A stretch of DNA of 64,000 nucleotides from CAVRUF01 sp963716005. GTDB taxonomy: Bacteria; Actinomycetota; Thermoleophilia; Gaiellales; Gaiellaceae. Positions 26,996-36,643 of this stretch are shown one piece after another (positions within the stretch are counted from its first letter, which is position 1; each line of letters starts with the position of its first letter). The notes beneath the pieces are model-generated. The model made no database searches. It was given only the letters and a program-made list of their open reading frames with translations, and was not told the origin of the DNA. Both the position numbers and the translations under genes were made by a program. The stretch lies in the NCBI GenBank assembly GCA_963716005.1, contig OY970285.1, positions 2,335,074-2,399,073 of the forward strand, read 5' to 3'.

Positions 26996-28756
26996 ATGGC
27001 GGGTTCTCTTGCGGTCGATCGTGCGCACGCCCCGAGGCCGGCGGTGTTGTGGTCGATCGCGCTCGCCGGCTGCGTCGCCGCCGGCTTCTCGCTCACGTTG
27101 GCGCTGAAGAGCGAGACGATCGACCACGAGGTGGGGGAGCCGATGGTGATCGCCATCCTCCTCAACTGGATCACGGTCGCCTACGTCTGCTGCGGCGCGC
27201 TCGCCTGGTCGCGCCGGCCCGAGAGCCGGTTCGGCCCGCTGATGATCGTCGCGGGCTTCGTGAACTGCGCCGCCACGCTGTCGTGGACCACGAACGACAT
27301 CGCCTTCACGCTCGGGCAGACGCTCGACCTGGTCGCGCCGGTTCTCTTCCTCCACGTGTTCCTGGCGTATCCGAGCGGACGGCTGCGGCCGGGATTCGAG
27401 CGTTGGCTCGTGATCGTCGCCTACGCGGTGGCGATCGGGTTCGAGATCGTCCGGATGATGTTCGACGACGTCTTCGGACCGCACAACCTGCTCGCGGTCG
27501 CCGTGAAGCCGGGGGTGGCCGAGGCCGTCGCGCGGGTGCAGTTCGTGTTCGTCGGCGCCCTGTGCCTGACGGCGGTCGGCGTGCTGGCTCTGCGGCGATG
27601 GCGCGCGGGCCGGCCTCTGCGCCGCTCCCTCGCGCTGCTCACCGACTGCTTCGAGCTCGGGCTCGTGATGATCGCCGTGCTCTTCCTGACGCTGGCGTTC
27701 GAGGGCCCGTACGTGCGGGAGATCCGGTGGGCGACCCTGATCACGCTTGGGCTCGCGCCTATCGCCTTTCTGATCGGACTCCTCCACGACCGGCTCGCCC
27801 GCTCGGCGGTCGGAGACCTCGTGGTCGAGCTGCAGGGCGATCCCGGCCCGGCGGACCTGCGCGATGCGCTCGCGCGGGCCCTGCGCGACCCGTCGCTGAC
27901 GCTCGCGTACTGGCTTCCCGAGTTCGCGACCTACGCCGATCTCGACGGCCTGTCCGTCGAGCTTCCGGAGCAGCCGGGGCCGCGAGCGACCACGCTGATC
28001 CACAACCGCGACGGTGTGCACGTGGCCGCGCTCATTCACGACCCCGCCCTGCTGGACGAGCCCGAGCTGCTCGGCGCAGTGACGGCGGCCGCCGGCATCG
28101 CGCTCGAGAACGCGCGGCTTCAGGCCGAGCTGCGAGCGCGCCTGGAGGAAGTTCGCGGATCGCGGGCGCGCGTCCTCGAAGCGGGCCAGAAGGAGCGGCA
28201 GCGGCTGGAGCGCAACCTGCACGACGGCGCGCAGCAGAGGCTCGTCGCGCTCTCGCTCGAGCTGAGCGTCCTCCAGAAGCAGCTGGACGACCCCGGCGCG
28301 AGCGAGCGCCTCGACTTGGCCCGGCGCGAGATCGCGTCGTCGCTCGAAGAGCTCCGCCAGATCGCCCAGGGGATTCACCCGGCTGTCGTGACCGGGCACG
28401 GGCTCGCGGTCGCCCTCGAGCAGCTCGTCGTCCGGGCGCCGGTTCCGGTCTCGCTGACCGTCGATCTCGACCGGCGCCTGCCCGAGCCGCTCGAGGTCGC
28501 CGCGTACTACGTCGTGTCCGAGAGCCTCGCGAACGTCGGCAAGTACGCGAAGGCCTCGTCCGTGACCGTCGAGATCGGCCGGAGCAACGGCGACGTCGTC
28601 GTCGAGATCGTGGACGACGGCATCGGCGGCGCCGACACCGAGCGAGGGTCGGGGCTGCGCGGGCTCGCCGACCGGGTCGAAGCGCTCGGCGGCCGCCTTC
28701 GCTCTGGAGCCGGCGGCGGCGACGCACGCGTCAAGGCGGAGATGCCATGCGCGTGA
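26996..28756 (+). CDS. NarL-type sensor histidine kinase (orphan)
   Basis: 586 residues from ATG 26996 with AAGGAGAGG upstream. Several N-terminal membrane helices (VLWSIALAGCVAAGFSLTLA onward) are followed by a GAF-like segment, then the HisKA_3 motif ERNLHDGAQQRLVALSLEL with the phospho-accepting His. An HATPase region has YYVVSESLANVGKYAKAS (N box) and IVDDGIGGAD (G1). Kinases of this type normally pair with a LuxR/NarL response regulator, but none is adjacent. Neighbours are hydrolases. Frame intact. Signal unknown. Confidence 0.9.
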   Translation: MAGSLAVDRAHAPRPAVLWSIALAGCVAAGFSLTLALKSETIDHEVGEPMVIAILLNWITVAYVCCGALAWSRRPESRFGPLMIVAGFVNCAATLSWTTNDIAFTLGQTLDLVAPVLFLHVFLAYPSGRLRPGFERWLVIVAYAVAIGFEIVRMMFDDVFGPHNLLAVAVKPGVAEAVARVQFVFVGALCLTAVGVLALRRWRAGRPLRRSLALLTDCFELGLVMIAVLFLTLAFEGPYVREIRWATLITLGLAPIAFLIGLLHDRLARSAVGDLVVELQGDPGPADLRDALARALRDPSLTLAYWLPEFATYADLDGLSVELPEQPGPRATTLIHNRDGVHVAALIHDPALLDEPELLGAVTAAAGIALENARLQAELRARLEEVRGSRARVLEAGQKERQRLERNLHDGAQQRLVALSLELSVLQKQLDDPGASERLDLARREIASSLEELRQIAQGIHPAVVTGHGLAVALEQLVVRAPVPVSLTVDLDRRLPEPLEVAAYYVVSESLANVGKYAKASSVTVEIGRSNGDVVVEIVDDGIGGADTERGSGLRGLADRVEALGGRLRSGAGGGDARVKAEMPCA

Positions 28757-28834
28757 ACCACCAGTAACCCGCCCTTGGAAAAGCCAGATACCCGCCTGGC
28801 GCGACCGCTCCCCGGCTGTGAGCCTGGCGATGAG

Positions 28835-30134
28835 ATGACCGAAGTCCTATCGCAGCCGATCTCGACCGCGGGTTCGACCCTCTGGTCGCGTCTCGCGACC
28901 GAGGTGGGAGTCGCACGCGTCGCGCTCTCCGCCGTCGCCCTCCACATCGTGGACGACGCGTTCCTCCAGCCCGAGCCGGGCATGTCCGCGTTCGACCACC
29001 CCGGCGCGCTCGTTCCGCTCGGTCTCGTCGTAGGATTCGCGATCCTCTATCCGCGCCTGCGGGCCGGCGCCCGCGCCGCGCTGGCGCTCGTGTTCGGCAT
29101 CTTCGGGATCGCGTCCGGGATCGAGGCCGTCTACTACACGCTGAACGGCGGCCCGTCCGGCGACGACTTCACCGGGTGGCTGTCACTCGCCGCCGGGATC
29201 ATGCTCGTGGGTCTCGGCGCCGTCACGCTGTGGAGGACGCGGCGCACGGACGACCGGCTGTGGTGGCGTTACCTCCGGCGCGCCCTGCTCCTGGTCGCCG
29301 CCTTCGTCGTCGCGTCGTGGATTCTGTTCCCGCTCGTCATCGCGCAGGTCGTGACGCACACGGCGCGCGCGCACGTCCCCACGCCCGACCTCGGCGCGGC
29401 GCACGAAGACGTGTCGTTCACGACGTCGGACGGCCTGCGGCTCGAGGGCTGGTTCGTGCCGTCGAAGAACGGCGCAACCGTGATCGTCGTCCCGGGCCGG
29501 TCGGGCCCGCAGAAGCAGACGCGGATGCTCGTCCGCAACGGCTACGGCGTGCTGCTCTACGACCGGCGCGGCGAAGGCGCGAGCGACGGCGATCCGAACA
29601 TCTTCGGCTGGGGCGGCGAGCGCGATCTCCACGCCGCCACTGCCTACCTTCAGTCGCGCCCCGACGTGGATCCCGAGCGGATCGGCGCCATCGGCCTGTC
29701 GGTCGGCGGCGAGATGCTGCTCCACGCCGCCGCCCACTCGGACGCGTTCGCGGCGATCGTCTCGGAGGGAGCGAGCGGCCAGTCGGTCCGCGACGAGTTC
29801 GCGAACCCCGACCTGTCGGAGCGGATCCTCGATCTCCCGACGCAGGTGTTCCTCACGCTCTCCCTGGCGACGCTTCGCGAGCGAGCTTCCTCCGCCGAGT
29901 CTGAAGAGTGAAGTGGCGAAGATCGCGCCGACCCCTGTGTTCTTCGTCTACGGGGAGCACGGCCAGGACGGCTCCGAGCGGAAGCCGAACAATGGCTTCT
30001 ACGCGGCGGCTCGCGAGCCGAAGCAGATCTGGGAGGTCCCGAACGGTCAGCACGTCGCCGGGATCACGACCGAACCGGAGGAGTACGAGCGTCGCGTCGT
30101 CGGCTTCCTCGATGAGGCTCTCCTTGGGAATTAG
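28835..30134 (+). CDS. Membrane-anchored alpha/beta hydrolase, copy 1 (one frameshift)
   Basis: ATG 28835 (MTEVLSQPISTAGS) is one choice. TTG 28775 would add 20 residues. Three or four N-terminal helices (VALSAVALHIVDDAF, LVPLGLVVGFAILY and others) precede an alpha/beta hydrolase domain with GATVIVVPGRSGP, YDRRGEGASDGD and nucleophile elbow GLSVGGEM (GxSxGG). A shift near 29875 separates the last 80 residues, which resume as LPPPSLKSEVAKIAPTPVF and contain GQHVAGITTEPEEYERRV with the catalytic His. The fold is that of DUF/dienelactone-like esterases. Tandem duplicate of the next gene. Confidence 0.82.
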
Positions 30135-30215
30135 AGCCGCACGGGCCGCCGCGTTCGCCGCGCACCGAGTACGGGATCGTCCGTCCTCGCGCTGGCTGGG
30201 ATCGCACTGCACGTC

Positions 30216-31388
30216 GTGGACGACAACTACCTGCAGCCCCAGCCGGGAACGTCCGTCGACGACCACCTGGCGAGCGGCCTCGTTCCCGTGGCGATCCTCG
30301 CGGGCGTCGCGCTCGTCTATCCGCGCCTTCCGACCGTGGCCCGCGCGGCCGTCGCGATGACGTTCGGCGCGATCGGCGTGGCGATCGGCTTCCCCGGCTT
30401 CCACTACCTTCAGCACGGCAGCGCCTCGGGCGCCCACTACACCGGCCTCGTGGCGATCGCGGCCGGCGTCGTTCTGCTCGTCACCGGGCCGGTGATCCTC
30501 TGGAAGGCGCGGCGGAGGGACGAGAGCCGGCGGCGCCGCTACCTCCGGCGTGGGCTGGGGACGGTGGCCGGCCTGCTCGTGGGCCTCGTGATCGTCGCGC
30601 TCGTCGTCTTCCCGATCGGGTTTTCGTACGGCTACACGCACATCGGCCGCCTCGGGGAGCCGGACGACATCGGCGTTCCGTTCGAGACGGTCACGGTGAC
30701 GACGAGCGACTCACTCGAGCTCGTCGGCCGCTACGTCCCGTCGAAGAACCGTGCCGCCATCGTCGTCTTCCCCGGCGCGTCGGCGGTGAAGGAGGCGCGG
30801 ATGCTCGTGGACAACGGGTACGGCGTCCTCCTCCTCGACCCGCGCGGCCAGGGGAAGAGCGAGGGCGATCTGGTGCGCTGGGCCGGCGACCGGGACCTGA
30901 TCGCCGCGGCCGAGTACCTCCAGGGCCGGCCGGACGTCGATCCCGACCGCGTCGGCGGCCTCGGCTCTTCGGTCGGCGGTGAGATCCTGCTCGTGGCCGC
31001 TGCGAAGTCCGGCGCGTTCCAGGCGGTTGTGTCCGAGGGCGCGGGCTTCCCACTCGGCGAGGTCGACCTGACCGGGGTCGAGGCGGTCATTGCCGCCCCG
31101 ATCTGGGCCGTGATGTCCGTTGCCGCGAGCGTGTTCTCGAACCATGGACAGCCGACCCGCATCGTGGACAGCATCGGCAAGATCGCGCCCCGTTCGGTGT
31201 TCCTCATCTACGCCGATCCCGGCATGGGCGGCGAGGACGTCAGGCAGCCGAAGTACTTCGCCGCGGCCGGCGAGCCGAAGGAAATCTGGTTGGTTCCCGG
31301 CGCCGAGCACACGGGCGGCATCGACGTCGCGCCGGACGAGTACGAGCGGCGCGTGGTTGCGTTCCTCGACGAGGCGCTCCTGCGATGA
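30216..31388 (+). CDS. Membrane-anchored alpha/beta hydrolase, copy 2
   Basis: Same architecture as the upstream gene: HIVDD-type first helix (ALHVVDDNYLQPQPGTS), hydrophobic N-terminal third, YVPSKNRAAIVVFPG, LDPRGQGKSEGD, GLGSSVGGEI (GxSxGG) and GAEHTGGIDVAPDEYERRV. GTG 30216 is the first in-frame start after a stop at 30132, yet homology to copy 1 clearly begins earlier (SVLALAGIALHVVDD), so the true N-terminus is probably lost to an indel around 30165. Local tandem duplication is evident. Membrane-bound esterase role by family only. Confidence 0.8.
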   Translation: MDDNYLQPQPGTSVDDHLASGLVPVAILAGVALVYPRLPTVARAAVAMTFGAIGVAIGFPGFHYLQHGSASGAHYTGLVAIAAGVVLLVTGPVILWKARRRDESRRRRYLRRGLGTVAGLLVGLVIVALVVFPIGFSYGYTHIGRLGEPDDIGVPFETVTVTTSDSLELVGRYVPSKNRAAIVVFPGASAVKEARMLVDNGYGVLLLDPRGQGKSEGDLVRWAGDRDLIAAAEYLQGRPDVDPDRVGGLGSSVGGEILLVAAAKSGAFQAVVSEGAGFPLGEVDLTGVEAVIAAPIWAVMSVAASVFSNHGQPTRIVDSIGKIAPRSVFLIYADPGMGGEDVRQPKYFAAAGEPKEIWLVPGAEHTGGIDVAPDEYERRVVAFLDEALLR

Positions 31389-32020
31389 TCCTCGTCCTTC
31401 GCCGAATCTTTCTCGTGGCGACGTTCCGCTGGCCCTCGCCGTCATCCTCTGGTTCCACCCTCCGGGCGGCGAGACCGTCTACGCGGGGATCCGCGACGAC
31501 GTCGGCGAGTGGCTCTTCGTCCACACGGCGTTCCTGTTCTTCATCCCGCTGATCGCGGCGGTCGTCTACCTCATGCTGCAGCGGCGTTGAGAGCCGTGCC
31601 GCAACGGTGAGCCGCATCTCGCTCGTCTTCTTCCTCGTCTTCTACACGGCGTACGAGGTCACCGTCGGGCTTGTGTCGGGAGTCCTGATCGACTACGCGA
31701 ACGGACTTCCGGCCGGCGAGCAGGCCGCGGTCGCCGACGCGATCGAGTACTTGAACCACGACGACGTCCTCGCCGATCCGATCTCGGTCGCGCTCTTCCT
31801 CGGCTTCTTCGGCTGGGTGGTCGCGCTCATCGCGGCCGCGGTCGCCTTGCGGCGTGCGGGATCGGGCTGGGGCGTCACCTTGCTGATCGGATTCGCCGCG
31901 CTCTTTGCGATCCATCCGCCGCCCGTCGGCCCGGTTGCGCTCGTGTGCCTCGCGGTCGCCGCGGTGCTCGTCGACCGGGGGCGGACTCGGGAAACCGCGG
32001 CCGTTCCCGCTCCGGTCTGA
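31385..32020 (+). CDS. Multi-pass membrane protein (two frameshifts)
   Basis: ATG 31385 overlaps the preceding stop (ATGA). The product is MILVLRRIFLVAT, then after a missing base near 31422 VPLALAVILWFHPPGGE and DVGEWLFVHTAFLFFIPLI. After an extra base near 31580 it continues GVESRAATVSRISLVFFLVF with three more helices. Joined, it is about 211 residues with five to six membrane segments. It resembles a family of small actinobacterial integral membrane proteins without known function. Its coupling to the hydrolase gene suggests a shared role. Confidence 0.68.
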
Positions 32021-32023
32021 CGC

Positions 32024-32759
32024 TCAGTCGATGTCGGTGCGCCGGTAGCGCAGGGTCGCGACGATCCAGCTCGCGATCGCGATCAGCGGCAGCGCGATGA
32101 ACGCGTTCGTCGCCGAGCGGCCGTCCAGCGGGACGTCCACGCCTTCCTGGGCGGAGACGATCGAGCGCGCCCAGCTCGTGACCGTGAAGCGGGCCGTCCC
32201 TTCGGACGCGGTCGCGCCGACGTTCTCCCACAGGAGCAGGAACGCGAGGCCCCACCACACGGCGCGGCGGAACCACAAGCCGGCGGCGACGAAGAGTCCG
32301 GAGTAGGCGAGCGCGGCCAGCGAGGCCGCGACGAAGCTGCGCACCGCGAGCTCCCCGTCGCCTGGCGTCGCGCCGATCGCCGTCGGGAGCGCGGCCAGCG
32401 GAATCACGAGGGTCGACGGTCGCGAGGATCGCCGCCGCCGGAAGCTGCCAGCGCGGGACCGGCTTCAGCCAGAGGTAGACGAGCAGCCGGTCCTCGACGA
32501 GATCGCCGATCGCGGCGGTGCCGAGCCAGAGCGCGGCCAGCGGAACGAGGATTCCGAGCCCATAGGCGGCGACGACGTCCGATGCGGCATCGAGCGGATC
32601 GTCCGCCCAGGCCGAAAACGACCCGAGCAGGATCGCGAGCCCGCCGAGCGCGCCGATGCCGAGGAGGCGCGCGAGCGAGATCTGCGAGCGCAGCACCAGG
32701 CTGTAGAGCGCGACGAGCGTCGAGCCCGGGCGGGAGGCGGATACGGCTGGAGCGCTCAT
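32024..32759 (-). CDS. ABC-2 type permease (one frameshift)
   Basis: ATG 32759 (MSAPAVSASRPGSTLVALYS) overlaps the stop of the ATPase gene. Membrane segments LLGIGALGGLAILLGS, LGILVPLAALWLGTAAIG, then after a shift near 32415 (GTC-ACC as GTCGACC) VIPLAALPTAIG, SLAALAYSGLFVAAGLWF and a C-terminal helix. About 245 residues. Membrane subunit of a small exporter, last gene of the four-gene operon. Confidence 0.78.
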
Positions 32760-33678
32760 CGCTGCACCAGGTAGCGGAAGACGCCTTCGAGATCCGCGTC
32801 GAGGGGGACGACTTCGAGCAGGCTCGCTTGGCGATCGCGAGCAGCAGGGGCGAGCGCGCGGGAAAGAGCGCGGGCGTCACTGGTGTCGATCTCGAGCACA
32901 GTCCTCGCCGTCGAGGCGGACGCCGACGACCGTCCCGGCCTCGAGCAGCGCGCCGGCGAGCTCGCGCGGGCGGTTCGAGCGGACGCGGACGCGCATCGGC
33001 CGGTCGTCCATGAGCGCCCGCAGCTCGTGGAAGTCCCCCGCGGCGGCGAGCCGGCCCTGCGACATGACGAGGATCTGCGACCCGAGCCGCTCGACCTCGT
33101 CGAGCACGTGGCTCGACACGAGCACGCAGCGTCCCTCGGCGCCGAGGCTGCGGAAGAGCCCGATCATGTCCGCGCGCTGGCGGGGATCGAGCCCGGTGAG
33201 CGGCTCGTCGAGCATCACCACCTGCGGGTCGTGGAGGAGCGCCTGCGCGACCTTGACCCGCTGGCGCATCCCCTTCGAGTACGTCGGGAGCTTGCGCGTG
33301 TCCGTCGGATCGAGCGCGACCCGTTCCAAAGCCGCGCGTCGCGACGCTCGGGGCGTCGCCGATCCCCTGGAGCGTCGCCGAGATCTGGAGGAACCGGTGC
33401 GCAGTCAGGTGCTCGAAGACGCTTTCCTGCTGCGGGACGAGCCCGATCGAGCGCGTGATCTCGACGTCGGCGGCCGGATCCTTCCCGAGCACGCGCACCG
33501 TTCCCTTGGAGGGACGCGCGAGCCCGCAGAGCATGCGGAGCATCGTCGACTTCCCGGCGCCGTTCGGGCCGAGCAGCGCGGTCACTCCGGGCCCGACCTC
33601 GAAGCTCACGTCGGAGACGGCAACGAGCGGCCCGAACCACTTCGACACGTTCTCCGCAACGAGGCGAGGCTCGGTCAT
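32756..33678 (-). CDS. ABC exporter ATP-binding protein (two frameshifts)
   Basis: ATG 33678 (MTEPRLVAENVSKWFGPL) overlaps the upstream permease stop. Walker A LLGPNGAGKSTMLRML, Q-loop GLVPQQESVFEHL, signature region TYSKGMRQRVKVAQA, Walker B VVMLDEPLTGLDP, H-loop VLVSSHVLDEV. Shifts near 33335 and 32885 (GAG-ACT as GAGGACT). The last 45 residues end DLEGVFRYLVQR with a TGA that overlaps the permease ATG. The signature lacks the usual SGGQ order. ATPase of the same exporter. Confidence 0.85.
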
Positions 33679-34544
33679 TTCGTCGCCTCGATGCGGCGAT
33701 AGCGCAGCCACGTAATGAGCGCGCCGCCGAGGATCCACGCGCCCGCACCGACAGCGAGGGCGGTCGTGGAGAGCGTCTCGATCGGCTCGCCCTCTAAGGA
33801 GGACTCGCCGAAGATGCGGTACGCGAGCTCGTGCGCGATGAACGGCAGCCCGGCGAGCGACAGCCAGTCCGGCGCCTCGACGGTGTCGATGGCGACCCCG
33901 GCGACGATCGGCGGCACGAGCAGCACGAGGATCACGCCCACCGCCGCGGCCGCCCGACGGGTGGTGAAGCTCGAGACGGCAAGCGCGACCGAGGCGTACA
34001 GCGCACCCGTCACGACTCCGGTGAGGACGATGCGGCCGAGCGTCGAGAGCGTCTCGCCGAACGACGGCCCGAATCCTCCGACGAAGTACGCGAGGAGCAT
34101 GAAGAGCATCGGCCCCGCGGTGATGAGGAGCATGACGCCGAACACCGCGGCGGCCTTGGCGAAGAGGTAGCGGTTCCGGTCGAGCGGGCCGGCGAGGTAG
34201 AGCCCGAACATGCCGGAGCGCCGGTCCGGGCAGAGCGCTTCCGGCGCGACGAGGGCCGTGAATAGGGCGATCGCAAGCGCGATGTAGCCCGTGTAGTCGC
34301 CGTAGCTGATGAAGTCGTCGAGATTGAGGTCCGAGAGCAGCGCCGCGACGAGGACATTCACCAGCGCCGGCGTGAAGGCGATGAAGAGGACGATCGCCGG
34401 CAGCACCTTCGCGCGCGCGCCGCGACCGAGGCCGAGCACGCGCCTCGCCGTGAAGACCCCGAGCGTGAGGATCGCCCAGGCGGGCCGGCGGCGCGGGCCG
34501 TCGTAGCGGCGATAGCCGAGGTCGAAGAGGCGCGCGCCGCTCAT
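33675..34544 (-). CDS. ABC-2 type permease
   Basis: 289 residues from ATG 34544 (MSGARLFDLGYRRYDGPRRR), a start typical of this permease subgroup. About six hydrophobic helices (KVLPAIVLFIAFTPALVNVL and others), with a basic tail ending ITWLRYRRIEATK. Frame intact. Stop overlaps the downstream ATPase start. It is the membrane partner of one of the two ATPases in this operon. Confidence 0.85.
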   Translation of the reverse strand: MSGARLFDLGYRRYDGPRRRPAWAILTLGVFTARRVLGLGRGARAKVLPAIVLFIAFTPALVNVLVAALLSDLNLDDFISYGDYTGYIALAIALFTALVAPEALCPDRRSGMFGLYLAGPLDRNRYLFAKAAAVFGVMLLITAGPMLFMLLAYFVGGFGPSFGETLSTLGRIVLTGVVTGALYASVALAVSSFTTRRAAAAVGVILVLLVPPIVAGVAIDTVEAPDWLSLAGLPFIAHELAYRIFGESSLEGEPIETLSTTALAVGAGAWILGGALITWLRYRRIEATK

Positions 34545-34628
34545 CGGCCGGTCTCCGGACGATGAGTGTGGGGAGGGGGGTTTCCCGGGGGAACCGGGAG
34601 GTTCCCGCGTCACAGAAGAAGGGGGTTG

Positions 34629-34652
34629 CGTGGGGGAACTGGTTCCCCCACG
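34629..34652 (-). repeat. Perfect 11-bp palindrome in the ABC operon
   Basis: CGTGGGGGAAC (34629-34639), TG, GTTCCCCCACG (34642-34652) form a perfect stem. A related GGGGGAACC/GGTTCCC-type motif lies at 34582-34607. The intergenic space 34545-34677 is otherwise empty. Possible REP-like element or transcript-processing hairpin. Confidence 0.65.
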
Positions 34653-34677
34653 GGAGCGAGCCGAAGGTGAGGGACGC

Positions 34678-35603
34678 TCATTCGTCTCTCCCCATGTAGA
34701 CGTCCTCGAGCGTGCGCCCGCGCGGGGCCAGCCGGCGGATTCCGACGCCCAGCTCGGCGACCGCGTCGCGCACGGCGTCGTGAGTTCTCCTCCGCCGAGG
34801 AGCAGCCGGCCGTTGTCCTCCGTGACGGCGATGCCCGCTCCGCGCAGGAGCGCCGCGAGCTCCTCGGTGCGTTCGTCCACCTCGATGACGAGGCCCTCGG
34901 GCCCGCGCCGCAGGTCGGCGAGCGTGCCCTGGTGGACGACCGTTCCGCCTTCGACGATCACGACGGCGTCGCAGATCCGCTCGACCTCCTCGAGGTGGTG
35001 CGACGAGATGAGGATGTGCATGCCGAACTCGGTGCCGATGCGGCGGATCAGGTCGAGCATCTCCGTCCGCTGGACGGGGTCGAGCCCGTCGGTCGGCTCG
35101 TCCAGGAGGACGAGCTCGGGGTCGTGGGCGATCGCGCCGGCGAGCTTCACGCGCTGGCGCTGGCCCGTGGACATCGTCCCGACCTGGCGGAAGCGCTCCT
35201 CTCCGAGGCCGACGAGCCAGAGAGCGTCGTTCGCCCGCTGCATGGCGCCGCGCTGCGGGATCAGGTGCATCTCGGCGAGGTGGCGGACGAGCGTCGGCCG
35301 CGGCCAGCTCGGACGGGAGGTCGTGGTGCTCCGGCGCGTAAGCCGATGCGCGCGCGGACGTCGATTCCCGCCGTGGCGGGATCGGCGCCGAGCACGGCGA
35401 GCGTCGCCTTCGTTGCGCGTGCGGAGGCCGAGCAGGATCGAGAGGAACGTCGTCTTCCCGGCGCCGTTGGAGCCGAGGAGGCCGGTGATTCCGCCGCCGA
35501 TCTCGGCGTCGAGCCCGGCGAGCGCGACAGTGCGGCCGTACCGCTTGACGACGCCGCGCGCAGCGACGATCGGCGGCGTCGGTGGGATGGGCGAGTCCGA
35601 CAC
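34678..35603 (-). CDS. ABC exporter ATP-binding protein (four frameshifts)
   Basis: GTG 35603 with GGAGGGG upstream. Walker A ITGLLGSNGAGKTTFLSIL, signature MSTGQRQRVKLAGAI, Walker B LVLLDEPTDGLDP, H-loop HILISSHHLEEV. Single-base shifts near 35413, 35343, 35306 and 34776 move the segment between Walker A and the signature through three frames. Repairing them yields TLAVLGADPATAGIDVRARIG, then GYAPEHHDLPSELAAA. The C-terminus ends as RTLEDVYMGRDE. First gene of the minus-strand exporter operon, divergent from a second ABC cluster. Confidence 0.84.
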
Positions 35604-35649
35604 GACCCCTCCGAGCCTACAAGAGCGGCTCCCCACGGCCGCGCGTGGC

Positions 35650-35655
35650 TAGGCT
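35650..35655 (+). promoter_or_regulatory. -10 box TAGGCT, leaderless-type
   Basis: TAGGCT ends 7 nt before GTG 35663. The same sequence also occurs on the opposite strand at 35615-35620, upstream of the divergent ATPase gene. Confidence 0.5.
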
Positions 35656-35662
35656 GCGATTC

Positions 35663-36643
35663 GTGGGCGAGCGAGCCATCGAGGCCGTCGGGCTGGTCAT
35701 GGAGTACAAGAAGGGCCCGCGCGCCGTGGACGGGATCGAGCTCGAGGTCGCGCCGGGGGAGATCTACGGCTTCCTCGGCCCGAACGGCGCGGGGAAGTCG
35801 ACGACCGTCCACATCCTCACGACCCTGCTGCCGCCGACCGCCGGCACGGCGCGGGTGGCCGGCTTCGACGTGGCCAAGGAGGGTCCGAAGGTCCGCACGC
35901 AGATCGGCGCGGCGCTCCAGGAGGCCGCGCTCGACGGGCTGCTCACCGGCCGGGAGCACCTCCGGCTCCAGGCGACGCTCCAGAACATGCCGCGCGCCGA
36001 GCGCAAGCCGCGCGCCGACGAGCTCCTCGCGCGCGTGGGCCTCACGCAGGCCGCCGATCGGAAGGTGCGCGGCTACTCGGGCGGCATGAAGCGCCGGCTC
36101 GACCTGGCACTCGCTCTTGTTCACAGGCCGCGCGTCCTCTTCCTCGACGAGCCGACGACCGGCCTCGACGTGCAGAGCCGCACCGCCCTCTGGGAAGAGG
36201 TCGAGCGCCTCGCCAAGCAGGACGGCGTGACCGTCTTCCTCACGACCCAGTACCTGGAGGAGGCCGACGTCCTCGCCGACCGGGTCGGGATCATCGACCA
36301 CGGGAAGATCGTCGCCGAGGGGACGCCGGGCGCGCTCAAGGCCGAGATCGGCCGCCCGACGATCGAGGCGGTCCCGGTGAAGAAGGACGAGCTGTCGCGC
36401 ATGGAGTCGGTGCTCGCGCGCTTCGGCGAGCCGTGCGAGTCCGCCCACGGCGCCGCGGTTCGTGCGGAGCAGGGCGCTTCGGTGCTCGCCGACATCGTGC
36501 GCGCTCTCGACGCCGACGGGATCGAGGTCGAGCAGCTCGAGCTGCACCAGCCGTCTTTGGACGATGTCTTCCTCGCGAAGACCGGCCGCTCGCTCGAGGG
36601 CGCCGGCGAGCCCGAGGAGCCCGAGGACGAGGAGGCCGCGTGA
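35663..36643 (+). CDS. ABC exporter ATP-binding protein, DrrA-like
   Basis: 326 residues from GTG 35663. Walker A GFLGPNGAGKSTTVHIL, Q-loop IGAALQEAALDGLLTG, signature VRGYSGGMKRRLDLAL, Walker B VLFLDEPTTGLDV, H-loop VFLTTQYLEEAD. The C-terminal extension (SLDDVFLAKTGRSLEG) is typical of drug-efflux ATPases of the DrrA group. Intact. Its stop overlaps the first permease start, and two permeases follow, so the transporter is probably a heteromeric exporter. Confidence 0.92.
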   Translation: MGERAIEAVGLVMEYKKGPRAVDGIELEVAPGEIYGFLGPNGAGKSTTVHILTTLLPPTAGTARVAGFDVAKEGPKVRTQIGAALQEAALDGLLTGREHLRLQATLQNMPRAERKPRADELLARVGLTQAADRKVRGYSGGMKRRLDLALALVHRPRVLFLDEPTTGLDVQSRTALWEEVERLAKQDGVTVFLTTQYLEEADVLADRVGIIDHGKIVAEGTPGALKAEIGRPTIEAVPVKKDELSRMESVLARFGEPCESAHGAAVRAEQGASVLADIVRALDADGIEVEQLELHQPSLDDVFLAKTGRSLEGAGEPEEPEDEEAA

